This document shows, piece by piece, positions 7,801-16,326 of a stretch of 64,000 nt of DNA (position 1 is the first letter of the stretch; each line of letters opens with the position of its first letter). The translations under genes were made by a program, and so were the position numbers. The DNA is taken from positions 20,234 to 84,233 of the forward strand of contig OZ220064.1 in NCBI GenBank assembly GCA_964291475.2, given 5' to 3'. The notes under the pieces are model-generated. The model was not told the origin of the DNA, searched no databases, and saw nothing but the letters and a program-made list of their open reading frames with translations. This DNA is from DAOUKH01 sp964291475 (GTDB taxonomy: Bacteria > Chloroflexota > Dehalococcoidia > SHYB01).

Positions 7801-9243
7801 CCCGCCTCGCGCGAGTCCCCGAGTAGGGCCGCGACCGCCGCTTCGGCCGGCGTGCCGTCGAAGAAGCGCGGATCCATCCCGGCGTGGAGGCGCGCCGCGT
7901 TGCCGAACGCGAAGTCGCGGAAGTCGTCCTCCGACAGCAGACCGCGCTCGACGAGATCGTAGGCCTCTTCGACCACGCGGGCCAGGTCGGGCACGTCGTA
8001 GTGGCCCATGTCGGAGCCGAGCATCGCCCGCAGACGCGCCCCGTGGGGGTTCGTCCGCGTGTCGAAGGCCCAGGCCGTGGTCGGATCGTCGGCCTCGCAG
8101 CCGAAGTAGAAGTTGTCGACGAACAAATCGCGGAGTTGCTCGCCGCGCTCGACCTGAAGCGCCGCCCAGTCGTCTTGGTAGAAGGGGCGCGACGACTCGT
8201 GCTCGTAGAACGCCCGCAGGGCGTCGAGGCTCCCTCGAACGCGCCCGTCGCCGTACTCCTTCGGCGAGCGCGAGCAGCGAATCGCGGTCGAGTTGCGACG
8301 GATCGACCGCCTCCAGCGCCTGCCGGTTGCGCTTCTCCCACTCGCCCACGATCCCCGCGTAGAGGCTGCACGCCCCGGAGACGCCCCCTTCGAGGAAGGC
8401 GGCCCGCAGCGTGGGGAACCGGCGGGTGACCCCCGCCATGAACAGCGACTTGCAGATCGCCGTGCCGCCCTCGGAGAAGTGCCCGATGTGGTTGAACGAG
8501 AAGTTGGTCACCGACCGGCGGCTGCCCCAGCCACGGCTCCCCGAGTGGAACGTCGGCGCGGCGCCGAGCTCGACGCACTTGGCCCAGAACGGGTCGTAGT
8601 CGTGGTCGCTATCGATTCCCAATGCGTCGAGGCGGCGGTCCTTGGGCGCGCTCGGCACCGGACGCAGCACGTGCCCCAGGGTGATCACCTTCAGCCCAAG
8701 CACCCGGATGGCGTGTTCCGCCTCCGCGATCGCCTCCTCCGGCGTGTGCGACGGCAACACCGCGGCCGGCGTCATCCGGTCGGCGTAGGGCGCGTAGACC
8801 TCGGCGTGCAGCGTGTTGACCGCGCGGCAGCCCACCGCCCGCAGCTCGGGGTCTGCCAGGCTCCGGAAGGTCAGCGCGTTGGAGGGGTATTGGATGCTGA
8901 AGTCGATCCCCAGCTCGTCCATCCGTTCGTAGAGCAGCCGCGGCAGCGACACCGTCGCCCGGTCGAGCGTGTTCGCCGTGGGGTGCACCCACCACGCCGG
9001 GCAGGCCGTCCAATTGTCGCGCCGCTCCTCGTCGGTCATGCGGTACCAGGGATCGAGCACCGCGACGTCGTGCGTGGGGTCGCCGGCGCGCTCGAAGCGC
9101 AGCGCGGCGTCGTTGCCGCCGACCTGCCGGACGGTGTCGAGGAAGGCCGGCCACAGCACCGGCGTCAGCTCAAGGAAGTGGCCGTCGGCGTCGATGATCG
9201 GGTGGCCCAGCGACGCCCTGATCTCCGCCGACCGCGAGGTCAC
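7797..9243 (-). pseudogene. ACMSD-type amidohydrolase, one frameshift near 8255-8275
   Basis: This is an amidohydrolase_2 family metal hydrolase of about 480 aa. It starts at a GTG (9243) that overlaps the stop of the acetyltransferase gene (GTGA). The N-terminal part has DADGHF, the first metal motif, followed by FSIQYPSN, FHSGSRGWGSRRSVTNFSFNH and FLEGG. After DRDSLLALAE the frame is lost and continues one base over as SPKEYGDGRVRGSLDALRAFYEHES. It then runs through FVDNFYFGCEADD and GSDMGHYDVPD to the stop at 7797. One extra base between about 8255 and 8275 explains the break. It may be a true pseudogene or a sequencing or assembly error, since all domain pieces are otherwise intact. Confidence 0.82.
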
Positions 9244-9745
9244 GGCCCGCCCTCCGCCAGGCGCCGCAGCGCGTCGCCGGTCATGCGGTACGTCGTCCAC
9301 TCGTCGAGCGGCGCCGCGCCGAGCTTGCGGTAGAAGCCGATGGCCGGCTCGTTCCAGTCGAGCACGGCCCACTCCAGCCGCCCGCAGTCGCGCTCGACCG
9401 CGACGCGGCCCACGTGGCGCAGCAGGCCCCGCCGAAGCCCCGCCCCCGGTGCTCCGGCTTCACGAACAGGTCTTCGAGATAGAGCCCCGGCTTCCCCAGG
9501 AACGTCGAGTAGCTATGGAAGTAGAGCGCGAACCCGACCGGCTCGCCCTCGACCTCGCCGATGACCGCCTCGGCGTAGCGCCGGTCGCCGAACAGCGACG
9601 CGCGGAGTCCGGCCTCGCCGGCGGACATCTCGTGCGCCAGCCGCTCGTACTCGGCGAGGCCGCGGATCAGGTCGAGCAGGACGGGGACGTCGTCGGCCTC
9701 TGCGGGACGGATGCGAAAGCCGGGCGGGAGCGCGTGCGTCGGCAT
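9240..9745 (-). pseudogene. GNAT N-acetyltransferase (diamine/thialysine type), frameshifted near 9435
   Basis: This GNAT acetyltransferase resembles the spermidine/thialysine group (FRIRPAEADDVPVLLDLI, AEYERLAHEMS, FHSYSTFLGKPGLYLEDLFV). The acetyl-CoA loop PEHRGRGFGGA is intact. Right after it one base is missing in a C/G-rich run near 9430-9440. The other frame then continues correctly as LLRHVGRVAVERDCGRLEW, AVLDWNEPAIGFYRKLGA and DEWTTYRMTGDALRRLAEGGP to a TGA that overlaps the next gene's GTG. I took the ATG at 9745 (MPTHALPPGF) as start. It is either a pseudogene or an error, like the neighbouring amidohydrolase. Confidence 0.8.
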
Positions 9746-9845
9746 GGGGCGCAGTCTAGGCGCGTCACCGCTGCCGGGCAATGACGGCGGGACGGGCACC
9801 TGCTACCGTAGGGCGGCTCGAAAAGGAGCGTCCAGGAGGCAGTCG

Positions 9846-10784
9846 ATGGCCGGCAAGATCGACTTCGGCATCTACATCCCCCAGCTGCAGTTCAGCTTCG
9901 ACGACATCCGCGCCCGGGTCGAGAAGGCCGAGGAGCTCGGCTACCGCAACGTCTGGTTCATGGACCACTTCTACCCGCCGTTCCTGCCCGACGTGCCCTC
10001 GTTCGAGGCCTGGACGCTGGCCTCCGCCCTGGCGCCGGTCACCAGCAGTATCCGGCTCGGCCACCTCGTCCTTGACAACGCCTTCCGCCACCCCGCCCTC
10101 GTCGCCAAGATGGCCTCGTCGCTCGACGTGATCAGCAACGGCCGGCTCGAGCTCGGCCTCGGCACCGGTTCCTACCCCCGCGAGCACCCGGAGTACGGCA
10201 TCAACTTCCCCGGCGCGCGCGAGCGCACCGAGCGCCTGGAGGAGTCCATCGACATCATCAAGCTCCTCTTCACCCAGGAGCGCACGACGTTCAAGGGCAA
10301 GTTCTTCGATCTCGAAGACGCGCCGCTCCTACCCAAGTCGGTGCAGCAGCCGCATCCCCCGATCTGGATCGGCGGGGCCGGCCCCAAGCTCACCCTGCCG
10401 CTCGCCGCGCGCAAGGCCGACGTCTGGAACGCCCCCACCGGCGCCGCCGCCGTAGTCGAGGAGAAGATCGAGCTCCTGCAAGCCGAGTGCGCCAAGATCG
10501 GCCGCGACCCCGCGACTCTGCAGTACACCCTCGAAGCCGTCCTCGTCATCGTTCCCACCAAGGCCGACCTCCCCGACGCCCTCGCCGCCGCGAACCGGCG
10601 CTATCCCGGCCCCGGCTTCGGCGTCGAAGCCGCCGGCTACGTCGGCACCCCCGACATGGTCGCCCGCCGCATCGAGGAGGTCGCCAAGGCCGGCGTCACC
10701 CACTTCACCTGGTTCTTCCACGACCGCGGCCGCCTCCCCTCCATCGAGCTCTTCGGCAAAGAGGTCCTGCCCGCCTTCGCGTAG
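9846..10784 (+). CDS. Luciferase-like (LLM class) F420-dependent oxidoreductase
   Basis: This 312-aa protein has the bacterial-luciferase-like TIM barrel. Family landmarks include YRNVWFMDHFYPP, RLGHLVLDNAFRHPALVAKM, GRLELGLGTGSYPREHPEYG and PPIWIGGAGPK. These are typical of F420-dependent members, which pass hydride between F420 and small organic substrates, though FMN-dependent members also exist. An AGGAGG 6 nt before the ATG at 9846 fixes the start. It diverges from the GNAT gene. A DDN-type nitroreductase at 35500 is a second hint that the organism uses F420. The substrate cannot be assigned. Confidence 0.88.
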   Translation: MAGKIDFGIYIPQLQFSFDDIRARVEKAEELGYRNVWFMDHFYPPFLPDVPSFEAWTLASALAPVTSSIRLGHLVLDNAFRHPALVAKMASSLDVISNGRLELGLGTGSYPREHPEYGINFPGARERTERLEESIDIIKLLFTQERTTFKGKFFDLEDAPLLPKSVQQPHPPIWIGGAGPKLTLPLAARKADVWNAPTGAAAVVEEKIELLQAECAKIGRDPATLQYTLEAVLVIVPTKADLPDALAAANRRYPGPGFGVEAAGYVGTPDMVARRIEEVAKAGVTHFTWFFHDRGRLPSIELFGKEVLPAFA

Positions 10785-10987
10785 GTCGGCACCTCCGCTG
10801 TCACACTACAACAATCCAACCTGTTTCAGGGTTTCGATTCCACTGTCATCTGGGTATCTTGGAGACAGCCAGAGCGCTATGATGACCTGCCGACGGACGA
10901 AGAGCCTAAAAAGATGAAGCCCCGCTGACCCGTCAGCAGTCTTCTGCGGCAGGGTTGCTGAGACTGACATTCGGTAAGAGGAAACTG

Positions 10988-13477
10988 ATGACTAAGGCAG
11001 ACATCGACCGATATTGTTCCGTCGAAGGGGTCGAGTGTACTCGAAGCGTTGACTACCAAGGAGACTGGAGTTTCTTTTTCGCCTACCCTTCCACAGCTCA
11101 CTGGCGTGACTTTTCCAGCCAACTCGTTGACGAGCTGAGTTTGCGGGGAATATCCGGCCAACGCTGGGAAGATGTCGTGCAGGGCAACCTCATTTTCTCA
11201 AAAGTATGCGATGGAATACACTCCCACGACCTCCTATTAGCTGAAGTCACCGAACCTAATCCCAATGTTCTATTCGAGGTAGGCTACGCGTTAGCCGTCG
11301 GAAGACAACCCGTCCTCTTAGTGGACAAGAACCGTCCGGCTTGGGACCGAAGGCTTCTTAGGGCGGTTGAGAGTTGCCTTTATGAAACTCGCGAAGACAT
11401 TCACCAGTTTGTTGCTAGATTGATCGGAGGAGAGCGCTCGATATCAAGCAACCCAAACCGACGCCTACCATTGCTGGAAAACACTGGGATTTTTGAGCAA
11501 GTCTCGATTCCCGGAACCGTATATCATCTCAGGCCTAAGACTCCGACGGACTGGATCCACAGTGTAGACAGTGTTCTCCGAGGCAGCTTTTTCAAGTTGA
11601 CAAGTATGGATCCGACGGATGCCACGTATGATGAATTCTTCCCTCAAGCACGCAAGATTCAAGAGTCGGAACTAATCGTAGCGTCGTTTTTGAGCAAATC
11701 GAACACTGACGCGACTGTACTGAACGCTAATGTTGGGCTCTTGGCAGGATTTGCTGTTGGTCTCGGCAAGCAAGTGATAGCCTTAGTACAGAAACCCTCA
11801 ATCCCGATCTTAGACCTGGGTACACTGCTTCGTGAGTTTGAAACCGAAACGGAAGCAAAACGAATCGTAGAGTTTTGGTTAGAACACCGCACAAAACAGG
11901 CCGTTGTACGTACTCAAACGATGGAGCGTTTCGCCGCTCGAAAAAGAGAAGCCGACAAAGTGCGAGGGGCTTTTCTTGGTCATCCCGATGCTGCACAAGA
12001 TAACAACCTTCTCGACTATTATGTCCCTACAAAGGAATTCAACGATGCTGTAGAAGGACGTAGGAATCTATTCATTGGACGACGTGGATCCGGCAAGAGT
12101 GCAACTTTTGCAGCGGTCGTTAACGAATTGGAACAAAAGCCGAATACCGTAGTTGTCCCGATTGCTCCAGACAATTTCGAACTTGAAAGACTGACAGACT
12201 TCTTGGAATCTGACTATGGAAACGTAAACCTCAAACTACTTTATTCAAGTGTTTGGCACTATGTCCTCCTGTCCGAAATCCTTAAGACCCTCGAACGATC
12301 CACGCCTGTTCTCTACACATCACCTGACGATGTGACACGCAACTGGCTGTTCACACACTATCGTGAACACGAACAAGAACTGTCTGTCGACTTCGCGACA
12401 CGGCTAATCGACCAACTGCATGAAGTGGCTGACTCTCCCGCGGACACGGATTTGAAGGAGCGACAAAACAAACTCGAAGACTTGGTCAAGAAGCTCCGGG
12501 ACTATGGACTGGGAAGACACCTTCTTAGATTTGCTAGAGAACAGGGGATGCTGTTCCATGTGGTGATCGATGACCTTGACAAGCACTGGCGGCCGGACTC
12601 TATCCAGTCAATTGAGCTTCTGATAGGTTTGCTCGACGAAATTGACAGACTAGGCAAATTCTTTGAAGGGAACTTGAAAACGGCCGTTTTTCTTAGGCAG
12701 GATATTTTTGAGAACCTTCAACAACACGACGAGGATTTATCAAAGCGTAACTTCTTGAAGATGGAATGGACTCACCTCAATTTGCGGCGCTTGGTAGCAG
12801 AACGCATCGCCCATACGGTAAGAATTGAAAACCATGATGACGAACAGACATGGGGGGCACTGTTTGAACCCCTGACGAATGCTCAAACTACTTCCGAATA
12901 CATTTTATCAAGAGTGCTACCCAGACCCCGCGACGTTTTAGACTTCTGCCAAAAGTCAGTGGATCAAGCACAACGTAATGGCCACGATATCGTCCGGGGC
13001 TCCGATGTGCTCGATGCGGAAATCCAGTTTTCAGAGAACGTTTTCTTGTCCGTCAAACTTGAATTCCAGGCGCTTTATCCTCGCCTTGATGAAACGATGA
13101 TTGAATTTGCAGGAGCGCCCGAAGTTATGGCATGGCATGACTTTGTGGCTAGGGTCAACGTAGCAATCGAGAAGTATAGAGACACTATGGGTGACTGGTA
13201 CGGGGCTGATAAGCTTGACGCTGAATTTGTTGCTACGGTCTTGTTTCGCATTGGAATGATTGGTTTTGCAAGAAAAGGTACCCAGCTGTCCTTATTTGCC
13301 AACGGCAAGAGTTATTCCGAAAGCCTTAGCCTGGTAAGACCAGCGCCGCAAGTACTGATCCATCCAGCCTTTGCACGGTTCCTGGAATTGACACCGGTTG
13401 TTTCGCAAGCGCGTGCCCAGCTAACCAAGAGCCGAACGAGTGAGTTGCAGATGCCCCTGGATATTGACGAGCAGTAG
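10988..13477 (+). CDS. Two nucleoside-deoxyribosyltransferase-like domains fused to a P-loop ATPase; candidate defence protein
   Basis: This 829-aa protein starts at an ATG with AGAGG 6 nt upstream. Residues ~25-115 look like a nucleoside 2-deoxyribosyltransferase (NDT) domain: DLLLAEVT, then NPNVLFEVGYALAVG, with Glu97 where NDT enzymes have their catalytic Glu. Residues ~175-265 look like a second, degenerate copy (NANVGLLAGFAVGLGK) lacking that Glu. The C-terminal ~470 residues form a P-loop ATPase resembling the Sll1717/KAP-STAND-like group. They carry Walker A GRRGSGKS (364-371), Walker B VVIDDLD (525-531) and a likely arginine finger at Arg570 in FLRQDIF. Base composition is clearly richer in A/T than the neighbours, suggesting transfer. 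It stands alone. A role in nucleotide-cleaving antiviral defence is inference. Confidence 0.75.
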   Translation: MTKADIDRYCSVEGVECTRSVDYQGDWSFFFAYPSTAHWRDFSSQLVDELSLRGISGQRWEDVVQGNLIFSKVCDGIHSHDLLLAEVTEPNPNVLFEVGYALAVGRQPVLLVDKNRPAWDRRLLRAVESCLYETREDIHQFVARLIGGERSISSNPNRRLPLLENTGIFEQVSIPGTVYHLRPKTPTDWIHSVDSVLRGSFFKLTSMDPTDATYDEFFPQARKIQESELIVASFLSKSNTDATVLNANVGLLAGFAVGLGKQVIALVQKPSIPILDLGTLLREFETETEAKRIVEFWLEHRTKQAVVRTQTMERFAARKREADKVRGAFLGHPDAAQDNNLLDYYVPTKEFNDAVEGRRNLFIGRRGSGKSATFAAVVNELEQKPNTVVVPIAPDNFELERLTDFLESDYGNVNLKLLYSSVWHYVLLSEILKTLERSTPVLYTSPDDVTRNWLFTHYREHEQELSVDFATRLIDQLHEVADSPADTDLKERQNKLEDLVKKLRDYGLGRHLLRFAREQGMLFHVVIDDLDKHWRPDSIQSIELLIGLLDEIDRLGKFFEGNLKTAVFLRQDIFENLQQHDEDLSKRNFLKMEWTHLNLRRLVAERIAHTVRIENHDDEQTWGALFEPLTNAQTTSEYILSRVLPRPRDVLDFCQKSVDQAQRNGHDIVRGSDVLDAEIQFSENVFLSVKLEFQALYPRLDETMIEFAGAPEVMAWHDFVARVNVAIEKYRDTMGDWYGADKLDAEFVATVLFRIGMIGFARKGTQLSLFANGKSYSESLSLVRPAPQVLIHPAFARFLELTPVVSQARAQLTKSRTSELQMPLDIDEQ

Positions 13478-13504
13478 GAGATGGGAGCGCTGGGCGCGCG
13501 TAGG

Positions 13505-13918
13505 CTATTCCGCCCGCGCGAACTTCGGGAGCGCTACGCCCGGGGCGACTTCCCGGAAGGTGACCTGCACGCGCATCCCGATGTGCAGCTCTTCGGGCGG
13601 GACGTCGACCATGTTGCTGATGATGCGCGGCCCCTCGTCCATCTCGACGAGGACGATGCCGTAGGGCACCTTCTCCCGCAGCGCCGGCGCGGAGGGGTGG
13701 TGGACGACGGTGTAGCTGTGGACCTCGCCCGCTCCCTTCGACCGTACCCACTCGGCGCGCATCGAGCGGCACTTGGGGCACATCGGACGCGGCGGGTGAC
13801 GGAACGCCAGGCAGTCGGCGCAGCGCTGGAGCATGAGCTCGCCGCGGGCGCAGCCCGCCCAATACTCGCGGTCGTCGAAGTCGGCTACCGGGACGGGGCC
13901 GAGCAGGTCTTCGCTCAC
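13505..13918 (-). CDS. DUF35 OB-fold/zinc-ribbon protein, partner of the thiolase-like protein
   Basis: This 137-aa protein has the DUF35 layout. An N-terminal rubredoxin-like zinc ribbon carries four Cys (CADC and CPKC, near residues 33-49), and an OB-fold follows (EVHSYTVVHHP, VPYGIVLVEMDEGPRIISNMV). Such proteins bind and organise thiolase-like partners, as in steroid side-chain aldolases (ChsH2-Ltp2) and HMG-CoA synthase complexes. The GTG start at 13918 has AAGGAG 8 nt upstream, inside the end of the thiolase gene, and the stop of that gene is only 5 bp away. The two are therefore an operon and probably a complex. Confidence 0.88.
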   Translation of the reverse strand: MSEDLLGPVPVADFDDREYWAGCARGELMLQRCADCLAFRHPPRPMCPKCRSMRAEWVRSKGAGEVHSYTVVHHPSAPALREKVPYGIVLVEMDEGPRIISNMVDVPPEELHIGMRVQVTFREVAPGVALPKFARAE

Positions 13919-13923
13919 CGCCG

Positions 13924-15066
13924 CTACTCCTTGCCCAGCATGAGGGCGCTGCCCGGCAGGTTGACGCCGGAGACGACCAGCGACACCTCGGCGTTGGGCA
14001 CCTGGTTCGGCGCCGTCCCGCGAAGCTGCCGCACGGAGTCCACGATGTGGTTCATCGTCTGCACGTAGGCCTCGCCGAGGTGGCCGCCCGACGTGTTCAG
14101 CGGAATCTCGCCGCCGATGGAGATGCGGTCGCCGCCCTCGACGAAGGCCGCCCCCTCGCCGGTGCCGCAGAACCCCCAGCCCTCCAGGCCCATGAGCACC
14201 AGCGGCGTGAAGTGGTCGTAGATCTGCAGCACGTCGACGTCCTGCGGTCCGAGGCCCGTCTTCTCGTACATCTCTTGCCGCATGAAGTGCGTCTCGCCGA
14301 TGGAGAGGATGTCGGGCCGGTTGTAGTTGGTGTTGTTCTCCGTCTCCGCGCCCGAGCCCTGCACGAAGCCGAGGATGCGCACCGGCGGATGGCGCAGGTT
14401 GCGCGCGTCCTCCCGCGACGCCACCACCACCGCCGACGCGCCCTCGGTGTTCGGCGTGCAGTCGAACAGCCGGAGCGGATCGGCGATCATCCGCGATGCC
14501 TGGTGGTCTTCGAGCGTGATGGGCCGGCCGTAGTTCGCCGCCCCCGGATTCGTCGCGCCGTGCTTGCGGCAGACCACCGACACCCACCCGAATGCCCGCG
14601 GGTCGGCGCCGTAGACGTGGAGGTACCGCTGGGCGATCACGGCTATCCAGTGCGCCGGGACGCGCATCCCAAAGGGCGCGTAGAAGGCGTACTCGCCGCT
14701 GACGCGGTCGGTGCGCGGCCCGTCGCCGTAGCGTCCGCTGATCGAACGGAAGGCGACCGTGTAGCGCGCCTGCCCCGTCGCCACTCCCAGGGCGGCGACG
14801 CCAACCGTGGCCGCGCTGTTCCCGTAGGCCGTCTCGGCGAAGTAGCGCAGGTTGCGCCAGCCGAAGCAGTTCAGCACCTCGCGCTCGGTGGTGGGGTCGA
14901 AGACGTGGCTCGTCAGGCCGTCGATGTCGTCGGGCCGCAGCCCCGCGTCCTCGATGGCCTTGGCGATGGCCTCGACGGCCAGGGCCAGACGTCCCCGCGT
15001 CGCTTGGTGCGTGAAGGTCGTCGAACCGACGCCGACGATGGCGGTGTTGGCGATCAGGTTGTCCAT
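13924..15066 (-). CDS. Thiolase-like protein (SCP-x/Ltp2 type) lacking the usual nucleophilic Cys
   Basis: This 380-aa thiolase-fold protein has the N-terminal AIVGVGSTTFT, the internal PNTEGASAVVV and the C-terminal NTSGGHLGEAYVQTMNHI, which are typical of lipid-transfer-type thiolases. At the position of the catalytic Cys loop (residues ~79-88) the sequence reads AETAYGNSAATVG with no Cys. Condensing thiolase chemistry is therefore unlikely, and a retro-aldolase role as in Ltp2 is more plausible. The neighbouring DUF35 gene fits that model. The ATG at 15066 starts at the conserved beta strand. A short, poorly conserved in-frame extension exists upstream. Confidence 0.88.
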   Translation of the reverse strand: MDNLIANTAIVGVGSTTFTHQATRGRLALAVEAIAKAIEDAGLRPDDIDGLTSHVFDPTTEREVLNCFGWRNLRYFAETAYGNSAATVGVAALGVATGQARYTVAFRSISGRYGDGPRTDRVSGEYAFYAPFGMRVPAHWIAVIAQRYLHVYGADPRAFGWVSVVCRKHGATNPGAANYGRPITLEDHQASRMIADPLRLFDCTPNTEGASAVVVASREDARNLRHPPVRILGFVQGSGAETENNTNYNRPDILSIGETHFMRQEMYEKTGLGPQDVDVLQIYDHFTPLVLMGLEGWGFCGTGEGAAFVEGGDRISIGGEIPLNTSGGHLGEAYVQTMNHIVDSVRQLRGTAPNQVPNAEVSLVVSGVNLPGSALMLGKE

Positions 15067-15201
15067 TGCGTCGCGTGTTCGGAGCCGGCGTCCCGGGCGC
15101 GGCCCGCTGATTCTAGCAGCCAAGAACCGGCGTTGCGGCCCCGGCGGACGCGGCGCTAATCTAGGGGCGCGGCAATCGACACGCTACGGCGGAGGAGCGG
15201 C

Positions 15202-16314
15202 ATGGCGCGAAAACTGGACCTCGTATCCGGCGACTCTCACATCAACGAACCCCCCGACCTCTGGCAGTCCCGCGTCCCCGCCAAGTTCAAGGACCGCGCA
15301 CCCCGCATGGAGCGCTTCGAGAAGGGCGACGCCTGGGTCATGGAAGGCTCGCCCGTCCCCATCAACTTCGGCAATAACGTCAACGGCGGCCTGCCCCCCG
15401 AAGAGCGGTCCCCTTGGGTGCACTGGGAGGACGCCCGCAAGGGCGGCGCAGTCCCCGCGATCCGGCTCCAGGAGCAGGACGAGGACGGCGTCGACGCCGA
15501 GGTCCTCTACCCCACTCCGCGCATATCGATGAACGTCTTCGTCACCAATAAAGACTCCGAGTTCCACGTCGCCTGCATCCGTGCCTACAACGACTGGCTT
15601 TCCGAGTACGCCGGCTACGCCCCCGACCGCCTCATCGGCATCGCCATGATGCCCACCGTCGGCGTCGACGCCGCCCTCGCGGAGATGCGCCGCGCCCTCG
15701 ACCTTCCCGGCATGCGCGGCGTCCTGCTCGCCCGCTATCCCTGCGGCGAGATGATGCCCTCGCCCGAGGACGACGTCTACTGGGCGGCGGCGGAGGAGAT
15801 GAACATCCCCATCCAGATCCACGTCTCGCTCGCCAGGGAGCCCGACAACGACCCCGACCGCAAGCAATCCGGCGCCCACGGCGAGCTGCGCCACGTCGAC
15901 GCCCCGCTCCGCTGCCTCGAGCTCATCAACGCCGGCGTCTTCGACCGCTTCCCCAACCTCAAGCTGGTCATCGCCGAGGTCGATAGCTCCTGGGTGCCCT
16001 ACGTCAAGGAGCAGTTCGACGACCGGCACAGCCGCCGGAACCCCGCCGACAAGCCCCCCATCGAGCACACGCCCAGCTACTACTTCGACCGCAACATCTT
16101 CACGACCTACATCACCGACCGCTACGCCATCATCAACCGGCACAACATCGGCCTGAGCCAGATCATGTGGTCGAGCGACTTCCCCCACGGCGGCACCGAT
16201 TGGCCGAACTCCCTGAAGACCATCGACGACCACATGGCCGGTGTCCCCGATGACGAGCGCCACGCCATCCTTGCCGGCAACGCGGCCCGCGTCTACGGCC
16301 TCGACGACGCCTAG
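15202..16314 (+). CDS. ACMSD-type amidohydrolase
   Basis: This 370-aa metal-dependent hydrolase or decarboxylase of the amidohydrolase_2 family has VSGDSHINEPPDLW at the N-terminus, where the metal motif reads DSH.NEP. It also has the family blocks VDAEVLYPTPR, NDWLSEYAGYAPDRLIGIAMMP and IPIQIHVSLAREP. The C-terminal part carries SDFPHGGTDWPNS and GNAARVYGLD. It is intact, unlike its paralogue at 7797-9243. GGAGGAG upstream supports the ATG. It is divergent from the thiolase gene and converges on priA with a 12-bp gap. The substrate is unknown. Confidence 0.9.
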   Translation: MARKLDLVSGDSHINEPPDLWQSRVPAKFKDRAPRMERFEKGDAWVMEGSPVPINFGNNVNGGLPPEERSPWVHWEDARKGGAVPAIRLQEQDEDGVDAEVLYPTPRISMNVFVTNKDSEFHVACIRAYNDWLSEYAGYAPDRLIGIAMMPTVGVDAALAEMRRALDLPGMRGVLLARYPCGEMMPSPEDDVYWAAAEEMNIPIQIHVSLAREPDNDPDRKQSGAHGELRHVDAPLRCLELINAGVFDRFPNLKLVIAEVDSSWVPYVKEQFDDRHSRRNPADKPPIEHTPSYYFDRNIFTTYITDRYAIINRHNIGLSQIMWSSDFPHGGTDWPNSLKTIDDHMAGVPDDERHAILAGNAARVYGLDDA

Positions 16315-16326
16315 CGTCCCACCCCG

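Noticed and set aside
5500..9372. A 1290-codon open frame on the minus strand spanning the Mo-hydroxylase gene
   Set aside because: Only its upstream third is the amidohydrolase. The rest is antisense to the Mo-hydroxylase, with the Ala/Val/Asp/Gly/His-rich composition typical of high-G+C shadow frames.
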